A stretch of DNA of 64,000 nt from Rubrivirga sp046845755 (GTDB lineage: Bacteria > Bacteroidota > Rhodothermia > Rhodothermales > Rubricoccaceae). The stretch's first letter is position 1, and every line of letters starts with the position of its first letter. The notes below the pieces were generated by a model. The model was not told the origin of the DNA. It searched no databases and was given only the letters and a program-made list of their open reading frames with translations. Of this stretch, positions 52,581 to 60,191 are shown piece by piece. The position numbers were made by a program, and so were the translations under genes. Location: NCBI RefSeq assembly GCF_046845755.1, contig NZ_CP177357.1, positions 62,001 to 126,000 of the forward strand, read 5' to 3'.

Positions 52581-53461
52581 CCCTGCGGCGGCCCCGAGGC
52601 GGGCACGGCCGCTCGCGGCGCCCGCGCCTTTGCGACCGGTGCCGCCAGCGGCGCCAGCGTCTGCTTCTCGGTCAGGTACGGCCAGTACCGCTTCGGGACG
52701 TGCCGGAGGTGGAGCTTCAGGTTCCGCCGCTCCGGGATGGTGACGGCCTGGAAGTACGCCTTCCACATCGTCTGGTACGCCGCCTCGTCGGGCGCCGCGT
52801 CGGCCAGCCCCAGCGTGACGGCCGGGACGATGCGGCTGGCCGGGTCGCCCGGCGCGCGGTCCGGCTCTGGCGTGTGGACGAGCGCCAGCCCGCGCCGCGC
52901 GTCGACGATGCGCCACGCGAGTGTCGGGTACCGCGCCTCGAAGTGGGGGTGCAAGATGGGCAGCACGTGGTACTCCGGCCGCGCCGTCGCCGTCCACGTC
53001 TCGACGCCGTCCGCGACGTGTTCTTCGAACCGGACGAACGCCTCCATCCGGTGCGCCTCGCGCCCAACGCGTCCGCTCCACCGTCCGACCTCGCGGGCCG
53101 GATCAAACGTCCAGTCCTCGGCGACCGCCGCGCCCTCGGCCCGGACCGCGTCCGCCAGCCGGAGCGCGGCGACCTCGATGCCGGGCCGCTCGCTCAGCAC
53201 GGCGCGCCGGAGCCGCCCCACGAGCCCGGGCACGAGCCGGTCCAGCCCCCGCTCGACGCGGTCCGCGATGGCCGCCTCGGTCTCGACGCGGATCGGCGCG
53301 CCAAACAGGGCGCCGTCGGCCGGCGCGCCGATCAGGCCGACCGAGGCGGGCAGGGCGCCTTGCCGGTACGCCGCGGCGTACGCGCACAGCAAGCCGGCAA
53401 ACGTCCCGTCAGTCTCGACGGCGAGGTGCGGGTCGACGGGCAGGGCGGGCGGCTGGCTCAC
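52577..53461 (-). CDS. DUF4130 / TIGR03915-type DNA-repair-associated protein
   Basis: A 294-residue cytoplasmic protein of the family that accompanies the repair radical SAM protein. It shows the N-terminal ETDGTFAGLLCAYAAAYRQG, then EAHRMEAFVRFEE, YHVLPILHPHFEARYPTLAWRIVDARRG, YQTMWKAYFQAVTIPERRNLKLHLRHVPKRYWPYLTEK (as separate blocks: MWKAYFQAVTIPERRN and RHVPKRYWPYLTE). The N-terminal part resembles a uracil-DNA glycosylase-like partner fold in relatives. GTG at 53461 overlaps the stop of the radical SAM gene (GTGA), so the pair is translationally coupled. Confidence 0.88.
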   Translation of the reverse strand: MSQPPALPVDPHLAVETDGTFAGLLCAYAAAYRQGALPASVGLIGAPADGALFGAPIRVETEAAIADRVERGLDRLVPGLVGRLRRAVLSERPGIEVAALRLADAVRAEGAAVAEDWTFDPAREVGRWSGRVGREAHRMEAFVRFEEHVADGVETWTATARPEYHVLPILHPHFEARYPTLAWRIVDARRGLALVHTPEPDRAPGDPASRIVPAVTLGLADAAPDEAAYQTMWKAYFQAVTIPERRNLKLHLRHVPKRYWPYLTEKQTLAPLAAPVAKARAPRAAVPASGPPQG

Positions 53462-54759
53462 GCGGCGAGGGCGACCGGCGCGGCGGGGGGCGTCGCGAGC
53501 GCGACCGGCGTTGGCGCGAAGAGGGAGAGCTGCGGGGCTCCGGCCTTGCCGCCGACGATGCGCCGACGGACCGCCCCTGGGTCCTGGCCGATGAGGTGGG
53601 GCTTGTGGTCGGGCGTCGTCAAAAAGTGCTGGGCGCGCTTCAGGACGACGCCCATCGCGCGCAGGTCGTCCCAGCGGACCGTCCCGCGGCGCCGGGCCGC
53701 GACGATCCGGCGCGCACTCCGCAAGCCCAGCCCGGGCACGCGCTGGAGCCACTCGACCGGCGCCTTGTTGACGTCGACCGGGAAAAGGGACGGGTAGCGC
53801 AAGGCGTACGCGGTCTTCGGGTCGATGTCGGAGTCGAGGTTCGCCGAGCCAGGCGGCGCGACCTCGTCGAGGTCGAAGCCGTACTTGCGGAGCAGCCAGT
53901 CGGCCTGGTAGAGGCGGTGCTCGCGGTGGAGCGGGGCGCGGTACGACTCGGGGTCCGGCACGCGACTGTCGCCGCCGAGCGGGACGAAGCCGGAGAAGTA
54001 GACGCGCCGGAGCTTCTGCTCCGAGTACAGCCCGTCGGTCAGCTCCAGGATCTGGCGGTCGGTCTCCGGCGTCGCCCCGATGACGAGCTGGGTCGACTGG
54101 CCGCCCGCGGCGAACCGGGGCGCGCGGCGGTCGGTCTTGCGCTCCTCCTTGGCTGCGTCGATCCGGTCGCGGACGTGGCCCATCGGCGCGAACACCTGGT
54201 TGTAGTCCTTCTCGGGCGCGACCTGCTTGAGCCCCGCCTCGCTCGGGATCTCGACGTTGACGCTCAGCCGGTCCGCTAGCCGGCCGGCCTCCGTCAGGAG
54301 CTCGGGGCTGGCGCCCGGGATCACCTTGAGGTGGATGTAGCCGTTGAACGCGTGGTCGTGGCGGAGCGAGCGGGCCACGGCGACCAGCTTCTCCGTCGTC
54401 GTGTCGGCGTCGCCGAAGATGCCCGACGACAGGAACAGCCCCTCGATGTAGTTCCGCTTGTAGAACCCCATCGTCAACTCGACGACCTCCTTGACGGTGA
54501 ACGCCACGCGCTCGACCTCCTCGTTGGAGCGGCGGCTCACGCAGTACGCGCAGTCGTAGATGCAGACGTTCGAGAACAAGACCTTGAGGAGGGACACGCA
54601 CCGGCCGTCCTCGGTGTACGAGTGGCAGATGCCGGCGCCGGTGCTGTTGCCGATGCCGGTCTTGGAGTTCTCGCGCTTGCCGCCCGACGACGCGCACGAG
54701 GCGTCGTATTTGGCCGCGTCGGCCAGGATTTCGAGCTTTTCGATGACCTGTCGACGCAT
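53458..54759 (-). CDS. Putative DNA modification/repair radical SAM protein (TIGR03916-type)
   Basis: A 433-residue radical SAM enzyme. It has the family N-terminus KLEILADAAKYDASCASSGGKR, the cluster motif SNVCIYDCAYCVSRRSNEEV with CxxxCxxC, HLKVIPGA and VNVEIPSEAGLK, and a C-terminal helix-hairpin-helix region (LQRVPGLGLRSARRIVAARR) that suggests DNA binding. The chemistry is not known; the partnership with DUF4130 suggests a DNA lesion repair. ATG at 54759 is chosen, because the longer TTG start at 54801 lies inside a GACCTTTG promoter element. Confidence 0.9.
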   Translation of the reverse strand: MRRQVIEKLEILADAAKYDASCASSGGKRENSKTGIGNSTGAGICHSYTEDGRCVSLLKVLFSNVCIYDCAYCVSRRSNEEVERVAFTVKEVVELTMGFYKRNYIEGLFLSSGIFGDADTTTEKLVAVARSLRHDHAFNGYIHLKVIPGASPELLTEAGRLADRLSVNVEIPSEAGLKQVAPEKDYNQVFAPMGHVRDRIDAAKEERKTDRRAPRFAAGGQSTQLVIGATPETDRQILELTDGLYSEQKLRRVYFSGFVPLGGDSRVPDPESYRAPLHREHRLYQADWLLRKYGFDLDEVAPPGSANLDSDIDPKTAYALRYPSLFPVDVNKAPVEWLQRVPGLGLRSARRIVAARRRGTVRWDDLRAMGVVLKRAQHFLTTPDHKPHLIGQDPGAVRRRIVGGKAGAPQLSLFAPTPVALATPPAAPVALAA

Positions 54760-54798
54760 ATCGGTGGTGGGGCCCGGCGGGCCGGATTGGGCGGAGCC

Positions 54799-54806
54799 CA
54801 AAGGTC
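54799..54806 (-). promoter_or_regulatory. -7 element GACCTTTG before the radical SAM gene
   Basis: This is the best match in the window to the TTTG end of the Bacteroidota TAnnTTTG consensus. It ends 39 nt upstream of the chosen ATG. Confidence 0.5.
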
Positions 54807-54935
54807 GGGGACAGGTGTGCCAGGTGTGTGTCCCGGGCGGCTTCGCAAGCCCCGCTAGCGCAGTAGTGCGCCAGTCCCGTGACCGCCCGGTGGCACTGCC
54901 GTGCCCGACCCTGCGGCCCCACCACGCGCCCCGTC

Positions 54936-56057
54936 ATGGACCTCACCGTCGGCGTCGGGCCCCCGCGCTCGGCGCTCCCCGCCGACCTCGCCGTCGGCTT
55001 GCCGCTCGTCAAGGCGGCCCTGCTCTACGGCGACCGCGTGACGCTGTGCAGTCCGGCTGCGAGCCTGCTTCTCCGCTTGCGCGACCACGCGCCGACCGCG
55101 CTGGCGGCCCGCCTCGACGTGCTCGCCGGCCTCGCGGACGACCTCGGGCTCGACGACGCGCCCGCCCGGCTGGCGGCCGTCCTCGCGGCCGGACGCGTCG
55201 ATGCAGACGTGGCGCGCGACGTCGTCGACGCGTGGTGGCGGCGCTACCGGCGCGCGCTCGCCGACGCCACGGCCGCGAGCGGGCTGGAGGCGCTCGCGCC
55301 CGCCGTCGCGGCCGGGCGGCTGACCGTCGAGACGCTCGGCGTCGGCGCGATTGCGCGGCCGTCCGACTTTTCCCAGACCGCCGCCGAGACGTATGCCGCG
55401 TCGGTCGCCGACGCCGTCGAGCGCGGGTTGGTGACGCCCCTTCTCGACGGACCGACCGCCGACGGGCTCCGGCTCGCCGTCGAGGCCGGCCGGGTCGGCG
55501 TCTCGGAGCCGCACGCGCACCGCGCGCAGGCGGGCGGGCTCGCGGCGCACGTGCTCCAGCGGCTCCCGCTCTTCGACCGCGCGACGGTTGCCGAGGTGCT
55601 CGACGTGCGCGCCGACCTCGACCCGGCGCTCGCCCGCTTTCGCGCCGCCATCGACGCCTTTGCCGCCGACTTGGGCGCCGCCGCCTGGGAGCCCCAGTTC
55701 GCCGTCGAGGCCGACCGCGTGTACCACGCCCAGGTCGCCCCGGCCGTCGCCGAGATCGAGGACGCTGTCGCCTCCGTCGGCTACCTCCGCGAGCTCGTCA
55801 CGCGCTACGCCGAGCGCCCCGGCCAGTTCGTCCCGCTCGCGGTCCCCGCCCTGTCCGTCGCGCTCGCGTCGCCGGACGTGCTGGCGCAGACGGTCGCCGC
55901 CACGCTCGCGGGTGGGTCGCTGCTGGCGAACGCGGCGCAGGCGGGGTGGGCCGTCGCCGACGGCCGCCGCGAGGTCCGCGCGCGGCGCCTGTTTTTCGTC
56001 TACGCCGCCGGGCGGCGCTTCCGCGGCGATCGCGACTGGCGCACGCGGAGCGCCTGA
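54936..56057 (+). CDS. Hypothetical Ala-rich alpha-helical protein
   Basis: The family was not recognised. The 373-residue protein is mostly alpha-helical and Ala/Leu/Asp-rich, with no signal peptide and no clear membrane helix, though a C-terminal hydrophobic segment (TLAGGSLLANAAQAGWAVA) might be buried. Notable conserved-looking parts are MDLTVGVGPPRSALPADLAVGLPLVKAALLYGD and VGVSEPHAHRAQAGGLAAHVLQRLP. The opening (VKAALLYGDRVTLCSP) recalls proteins sometimes annotated only as hypothetical beside abortive or restriction genes, without support here. ATG at 54936 is preferred to 54879 by the quality of its N-terminus. Confidence 0.7.
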   Translation: MDLTVGVGPPRSALPADLAVGLPLVKAALLYGDRVTLCSPAASLLLRLRDHAPTALAARLDVLAGLADDLGLDDAPARLAAVLAAGRVDADVARDVVDAWWRRYRRALADATAASGLEALAPAVAAGRLTVETLGVGAIARPSDFSQTAAETYAASVADAVERGLVTPLLDGPTADGLRLAVEAGRVGVSEPHAHRAQAGGLAAHVLQRLPLFDRATVAEVLDVRADLDPALARFRAAIDAFAADLGAAAWEPQFAVEADRVYHAQVAPAVAEIEDAVASVGYLRELVTRYAERPGQFVPLAVPALSVALASPDVLAQTVAATLAGGSLLANAAQAGWAVADGRREVRARRLFFVYAAGRRFRGDRDWRTRSA

Positions 56058-56135
56058 CCCTAGGGCCCGACACGTTATCCGGATCCTGTCTGCGCGAGGC
56101 TTCAGATGGCGCCTGCGGCGTTCCCCTCCTCGTCC

Positions 56136-56170
56136 GATGCTTGGGCATCGATCTCCCCGGCAAGCCGGGG
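56136..56170. repeat. Two adjacent hairpins in a gene-free stretch
   Basis: GATGC-TTGG-GCATC (56136-56149) and CCCCGG-CAAG-CCGGGG (56155-56170) lie in the 56058-56242 intergenic stretch, which is slightly lower in GC and has no coding signal. It may be an intergenic repeat or the terminators of the converging neighbours. Confidence 0.45.
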
Positions 56171-56242
56171 CAGGCTGTCGGGCGCCTTGCTGACACCGCC
56201 AGCGGCTCTCGCTCGCCGACGGACCGACTTACGTGACGGACC

Positions 56243-56647
56243 CTAGCAGCCGAACGAGGCGTCGGCCGGGGGCGCGAGCCGGAGTCGGACGCGCTCGCCG
56301 CCCCACCAGCACGTCCCGGCGAGCGCGCCGTCGTCGCCGGCTGCAAGTGTGCACACCAGCGCGCGCGGCAGGAGGGCGCCCGGCAGGCGCACGCGCCCGG
56401 TCTCGAACGCGAGCGTGCCGCGCCGCCACGTCGCGGGGGCGTCCTCGGGCACGAGCGCCTCCCGCCCGCCGACATCGATCGCGAGCGTGAACCCGCCCGC
56501 GCATCGCTCCAGCGCCACCTCGACCGGCTCGCGGTCGCCGTCGGCGCGTACGAGCTCGCCGGTCCACGTCCCCGACGGGAGCATCTGGGCCGAGGCCGGG
56601 GCCGCGAGCGCTACGAGCAGCAGGAGGAGCCAGCGATGGGCGGACAT
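56243..56647 (-). CDS. Small secreted protein
   Basis: A 134-residue protein with a clear Sec signal (MSAHRWLLLLLVALAAPASAQ) and a beta-rich mature part (SGTWTGELVRADGDREPVEVALERC...GTLAFETGRVRL...GDDGALAGTCWWGGERVRLRL). The pattern GTWTGEL...GGFTLAI resembles small lipocalin-like or avidin-like beta barrels that score as hypothetical. Three cysteines. It overlaps the GDCCVxC gene by 37 nt in another frame, so translation is probably coupled. Confidence 0.75.
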   Translation of the reverse strand: MSAHRWLLLLLVALAAPASAQMLPSGTWTGELVRADGDREPVEVALERCAGGFTLAIDVGGREALVPEDAPATWRRGTLAFETGRVRLPGALLPRALVCTLAAGDDGALAGTCWWGGERVRLRLAPPADASFGC

Positions 56648-56817
56648 GGGCGGTCGGCGTAGGAGCAGAACACGCAGCAGTCGCCCGGCTTGGGGCGGAC
56701 GACGGCGGCGCACGTGGGGCAGTCCCAGAAGAACACACACGCGTCGGTCGGCATCTCGGCCTCGGTCGGCGTGCCGCACTCGGGGCAAGTGATCGTCGCG
56801 GTCAGGGTCTCGGTCAT
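56611..56817 (-). CDS. GDCCVxC domain protein
   Basis: A 68-residue Cys-rich protein matching the GDCCVxC family: ITCPECGTPTEAEMPTDACVFFWDCPTC, then RPKPGDCCVFCSYADRPCPP. CPxC and CxxC pairs suggest a zinc ribbon; the GDCCVxC block is often a selenocysteine site in other bacteria, here all cysteines. Function unknown. The start codon lies 4 nt after a TAGCTTG heptamer whose TAG is also the stop of gluQ, so the mRNA may be leaderless. Confidence 0.85.
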   Translation of the reverse strand: MTETLTATITCPECGTPTEAEMPTDACVFFWDCPTCAAVVRPKPGDCCVFCSYADRPCPPIAGSSCCS

Positions 56818-56821
56818 GGCG

Positions 56822-56828
56822 CAAGCTA
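56822..56828 (-). promoter_or_regulatory. -7-like TAGCTTG before the GDCCVxC gene
   Basis: TAGCTTG-CGCC-ATG is the same 14-base arrangement as before arsR. It overlaps the gluQ stop codon. Confidence 0.55.
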
Positions 56829-57791
56829 GCGGAGCGCATCAGCCAAGTCGTCCGGCACCGGGATCGGCGCCGTGCCGACGCGCGACACGTCGAACGCGGC
56901 GGCGACCTCGGCTGGTGTCCGGGGGGAGCCGTCGCCCTGTCCGAGCGCCGCCGCCAGCCACCCCACCAAGGCCTCCGCTCGCACGCCGGCCGCGCGCAGC
57001 TCGCGGAGCGACATCGCTGCCGTCCGCTTCGACAGCTTCTCGCCCTCGGCGTCCACCAGCAGCGGCACGTGGGCGTACGTCGGGACCTCGCCGCCGAGCG
57101 CCTCGACCAGCCGGATCTGCCGGGCCGTCGAGTCCAAGAGATCCTGCCCGCGCACCACTTCCGTCACGCCCTGGGCCAAGTCGTCGACGACGACCGCCAG
57201 CTGGTAGGCATAGACGCCGTCGCGGCGGCGCAGCACGAAGTCGCCGACCGAGGCCGACACGTCCTCGGCCACTGGGCCGACGATGCGGTCGACGAACGAG
57301 ACGGTGCCGGGCTCGACGCGGAAGCGGAGCGCGGCGTCGGCCGTCGCCGCGTGGTCGTCGAACCAGCCGGGCGCGAGCGCGGTCGGGCGGAGCGCGGCGG
57401 GATACGGCGGCACGCCCGGGGCGCCGTGCGGCGCGCTCGCCAGCTCGCGCAAGTCGCGCCGCGAGACGCGGCAGGGGAAGAGGTGCCCGGCGTCTGCCAA
57501 CTGGCGCAGGGCGTTCTCGTAGAGGTCGAACCGCTCGGACTGGCGGTACGGGCCGTTCGGGCCGCCGACGTCGGGCCCCTCGTCCCAGTCGAGCCCGAGC
57601 CAGCGCGCGTCGTCGAGCTGTCGCTCGGCCGAGCCGGGCACGGCGCGCGGCCCGTCGAGGTCCTCGACCCGGTATACGAACCGGCCGCCGGCGGAGCGGG
57701 CGCTGGCGTACGCCGCGAGCGCCGCGAGCGCGCTCCCGAGGTGGAGGTCGCCGGTCGGGCTCGGCGCAAAGCGGCCGACGGCGCCGCTCAC
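56826..57791 (-). CDS. gluQ: Glutamyl-queuosine tRNA(Asp) synthetase
   Basis: A 321-residue class I synthetase-like enzyme that attaches Glu to queuosine at position 34 of tRNA-Asp. It has GRFAPSPTGDLHLGSALAALAAY (HIGH equivalent HLGS), RVEDLDGPR, DWDEGPDVGGPNGPYRQSERFDLY, VVDDLAQGVTEVVRGQDLLDSTARQ and the KMSKS equivalent EKLSKR. The short length and absence of an anticodon-binding domain fit GluQ-RS. The zinc knuckle is degenerate: only one Cys (LFPCRVSRR) remains. GTG at 57791 overlaps the stop of the upstream hydrolase (GTGA). Confidence 0.93.
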   Translation of the reverse strand: MSGAVGRFAPSPTGDLHLGSALAALAAYASARSAGGRFVYRVEDLDGPRAVPGSAERQLDDARWLGLDWDEGPDVGGPNGPYRQSERFDLYENALRQLADAGHLFPCRVSRRDLRELASAPHGAPGVPPYPAALRPTALAPGWFDDHAATADAALRFRVEPGTVSFVDRIVGPVAEDVSASVGDFVLRRRDGVYAYQLAVVVDDLAQGVTEVVRGQDLLDSTARQIRLVEALGGEVPTYAHVPLLVDAEGEKLSKRTAAMSLRELRAAGVRAEALVGWLAAALGQGDGSPRTPAEVAAAFDVSRVGTAPIPVPDDLADALR

Positions 57792-58477
57792 GCCAGCTCG
57801 CGCAGCACGCGGTCGTTGAGCCGGTGCTCGCCCGCGAAGGAGATCGACTCGAACGGGATGTCGGCGTCGCGCAGGCGGGCCTCCTGCTCGAGCACCCGGG
57901 CGGGCGTCGCGAACCCGTCGCGGTCGCCGGCGACGAGCGTCACGCCGGCGTCGGCGAGCCAGCCCGCATGGGCGGCCAGGTCGAGGTCGGGCGGGAGGCC
58001 GCCGCCCCAGAGCACCAGCCGCCGCGCCCGCCGCTCGCGCCGCGCGACGAGCGGGCTCAGCGCCAGCCACCGGGCGACGGCGGCGGTCCCCTGGCTAAAG
58101 CCGACCCCGACGAGCGGGACCGTGAGCGGGTCGGCGTCGGCACGGGTGCAGGCCGCCACGAACACGTCGTCGAGGTAGCGGACCACGTCCGCGATGTCGT
58201 GCTGGCGGTCCTCGCGCGTCATCCAGGTCGCCCCGACGCGGCGCTCGCGCGAGCCGCGCGTGCTCGCGCCCGGCCCGCCGACGTAAAACCGGCTCAGCGC
58301 CTCAGGCACCACGACGAGGCGGCCCGGCCGCTGGACCGCGCGGAAGTGGCGCGCGAAGTACGGCGCGAGTTGGCCGTAGCCGTGGCACACGAGCCAGACC
58401 TCGGACACGGGCCCATCCTCGGGCCCCAGCACGGCGTACCGGGCGGTCTTGACGGCGGCGATGTGGCGGACGGTCAC
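57788..58477 (-). CDS. Alpha/beta hydrolase (predicted esterase)
   Basis: A 229-residue serine hydrolase of the predicted esterase type. It has VWLVCHGYGQLAPYFARHF (oxyanion region), nucleophile elbow GVGFSQGTAAVARWL, VLWGGGLPP, VAGDRDGF (acidic residue) and FAGEHRLNDRVL (catalytic His). No signal peptide, so cytoplasmic. Substrate unknown. GTG at 58477 is chosen near the first strand (VRHIAAVKTARYAVLGP); the in-frame sequence upstream is unlike coding. Coupled to gluQ. Confidence 0.88.
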   Translation of the reverse strand: MTVRHIAAVKTARYAVLGPEDGPVSEVWLVCHGYGQLAPYFARHFRAVQRPGRLVVVPEALSRFYVGGPGASTRGSRERRVGATWMTREDRQHDIADVVRYLDDVFVAACTRADADPLTVPLVGVGFSQGTAAVARWLALSPLVARRERRARRLVLWGGGLPPDLDLAAHAGWLADAGVTLVAGDRDGFATPARVLEQEARLRDADIPFESISFAGEHRLNDRVLRELA

Positions 58478-58569
58478 GGCAGGGGGGAGGACAGCCGTCG
58501 AACATACCGGATCGGCCCGCCTCCGCGCCGGGGCGGTAGCGGACACGCTCTGTCCGTGGGTCCGATTGC

Positions 58570-58824
58570 GTGCCGGCTGGCGCCGCTCGCGATCCGGGGG
58601 CACCTTGGCGCTCCGCCGCACGCGTCGCCATCGCCCACCGCAAGCCTCACCTTCCCACCAAGACGTGCCCCGTCTGCAGGCGCCCATTCGCGTGGCGCAA
58701 AAAGTGGGCGCGCGACTGGGACGCCGTCGTGTACTGCTCGGAGCGGTGCCGCCGTGCGAAAAGCCGTCCGGACGGGGCCGCTACTGGCGCTCCATCCGGA
58801 ACTCGTCCTCGTTCGACGGACTGA
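58570..58824 (+). CDS. DUF2256 zinc-ribbon-like protein
   Basis: The core KTCPVCRRPFAWRKKWARDWDAVVYCSERCRR is the DUF2256 signature (given here in blocks: KTCPVCRRPFAWRKKWARDW, YCSERCRR), with four zinc-ligand-like cysteines. The family usually has about 50-60 residues. The only standard in-frame start is the GTG at 58570, but a CACCTTG heptamer (58601-58607) lies between it and the domain. A start near 58630 (ATC, before AHRKPHLPTKTCP) would fit the family and the leaderless promoters. The 3' end overlaps the converging lipoprotein gene by 44 nt. Confidence 0.75.
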   Translation: MPAGAARDPGAPWRSAARVAIAHRKPHLPTKTCPVCRRPFAWRKKWARDWDAVVYCSERCRRAKSRPDGAATGAPSGTRPRSTD

Positions 58825-59353
58825 GCGCGAACGTGTGCGGCGAGTCGTAGTCCTCGAACACCGCGAAGGTGTAGCCGTGGAGGATCCGCTTGTCCTGCAG
58901 CCGGGCCCGGTCGCCGGTGACGGTGAACGTCCACAGGTCTTTCGGGAAGACGTTGGCCGCCTCGGCCTCGGGGAGGTCGACCTCGAGGGTCGGCCGGCCA
59001 TACGTGCCGTAGACCGGCCACGAGTGGATCAGGTCATCGTCCCACACGACCTCGTGCTCGATGACCGTCTGGGTCCCGCCCACGTTGCGCGGCTCGCGGA
59101 CGGTCAGCGTGCCCGTGTTGTAGATGTTCATGAACCCGAGGACGAGGCCGTCCTCGTCCTCGGTGAGGTCGAACTCGTAGCGCGTGTCGTAGTCGCCGAC
59201 CACCCGGAAGTTCTGGTCCTGCATCAGGGTGTCGACCTCGAAGGAGGCCGTCCCGGCCCACAAGCCAGAGGTGGCGCCGAGGTCGGACCCGCCCGCGTCG
59301 CAGGCGGAGAGGGCGATCGCAGCGAGGACGAGGGCGGGGAGAAAGCGCGGCAT
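58781..59353 (-). CDS. Lipoprotein, hypothetical
   Basis: A 190-residue lipoprotein (FLPALVLAAIALSAC lipobox). The mature protein is acidic and beta-rich (DTRYEFDLTEDEDGLVLGFMNIY, GTQTVIEHEVVWDDDLIHSW, DLWTFTVTGDRARLQDKR), with no recognised family. It is probably in the periplasm or on the outer membrane. It contains few Arg/Gly-rich stretches in contrast to most local proteins. Confidence 0.75.
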   Translation of the reverse strand: MPRFLPALVLAAIALSACDAGGSDLGATSGLWAGTASFEVDTLMQDQNFRVVGDYDTRYEFDLTEDEDGLVLGFMNIYNTGTLTVREPRNVGGTQTVIEHEVVWDDDLIHSWPVYGTYGRPTLEVDLPEAEAANVFPKDLWTFTVTGDRARLQDKRILHGYTFAVFEDYDSPHTFALSPSNEDEFRMERQ

Positions 59354-59428
59354 GGGCGTCGGAGGGGGCTCCGCGCCGGTATCGGACAGGCGAGCGCCGC
59401 CTTAAAGGCGCCCCCCGCCCGGTGCGCA

Positions 59429-60019
59429 TTACGCCTCGGCCGCCAGCTGCGCCTGGGCCCGCACGAGCCCGTAGGGACCGGCGTGGCCGGCGTAGCGGCC
59501 GAGCACCTCGGGCGCCACCAGCTCGTCGTCGCAGTCGATGCAGCCGTCGTCGCGCATCGGGCCGATCGCCAGCCGGTGCCCGTCCATCACCACGGCCGTC
59601 TCCCCGACCGGCACCTCGCCCTCGCCGACGAACACGTAGCGCGCCTGGCCGAGCTCGGAGGTCCGCGACACGTCGTCGCCGAGCTCGACGGCGTGGATGC
59701 CGCTAAAGTCCGGGAAGAGCGAGGTCAGCGACAGGCGGTCCGAGGGGCCGGGCTCGATCTGCCCGCTGCGGAGCGCGCCCCTGAGACGGATCGAGCCGTC
59801 GCGTGCGCCCTGCTCCACCAGCGCGTAGCCGTTGCGGCCGCGCTGCAGGAACCCCTTGCGCGAGAGCGCCTGGAGGTTCTGCGTCACCGAGTTCGGCGAC
59901 CGGTACTCGAAATGGTCGGCAATCTCTCGGTACGTCGGCCACACCTTGTGGTCGTCGATGTGCTCGCGGAGGAACTTGAGGAAGGCGTGCTGCTTGTGGG
60001 TGAGCTGTCGGCGGCTCAT
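59429..60019 (-). CDS. LexA-like regulator with degenerate protease domain
   Basis: A 196-residue protein. The N-terminal 70 residues are a LexA winged helix (LTHKQHAFLKFLREHIDDHKVWPTYREIADHFEYRSPNSVTQNLQALSRKGFLQR). The rest keeps the size of LexA, but the catalytic regions are gone: where LexA has a G-D-S-M serine motif it has ELGDDVSRTSELGQARYVFVGEGEVP, and the Lys in the VKR-type strand is replaced (GHRLAIGPM). It is unlikely to self-cleave as LexA does. It may respond to another signal or act as a constitutive repressor. ATG at 60019 starts the HTH. Confidence 0.82.
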   Translation of the reverse strand: MSRRQLTHKQHAFLKFLREHIDDHKVWPTYREIADHFEYRSPNSVTQNLQALSRKGFLQRGRNGYALVEQGARDGSIRLRGALRSGQIEPGPSDRLSLTSLFPDFSGIHAVELGDDVSRTSELGQARYVFVGEGEVPVGETAVVMDGHRLAIGPMRDDGCIDCDDELVAPEVLGRYAGHAGPYGLVRAQAQLAAEA

Positions 60020-60043
60020 GGGGCGGGCTGAGATGGCGCTCCC

Positions 60044-60088
60044 GAAGGTACGGGGCGGGGGGGGATACACACAACTCCGCACAGTATC
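60044..60088 (-). promoter_or_regulatory. Promoter and candidate operator of the LexA-like gene
   Basis: The minus-strand heptamer TACCTTC is at 60050-60044. Upstream, GATAC (60064-60068) and GTATC (60084-60088) form an inverted repeat 20 bp apart, in unusually AT-rich sequence, where autorepression could occur. Confidence 0.45.
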
Positions 60089-60191
60089 GAGCGCACACGC
60101 CCGCCCTGTAGGCCCGTGGGGAGGCGACCGGGGCCTGCGGGGCCCGCTTCCTCTATCCGGGAATCCTCGTTTGAACGGGCGTCGCCCGCCC

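Noticed and set aside
56611..56817. Selenocysteine in the GDCCVxC protein
   Set aside because: The motif is encoded by ordinary Cys codons with no in-frame TGA and no SECIS-like hairpin evident.
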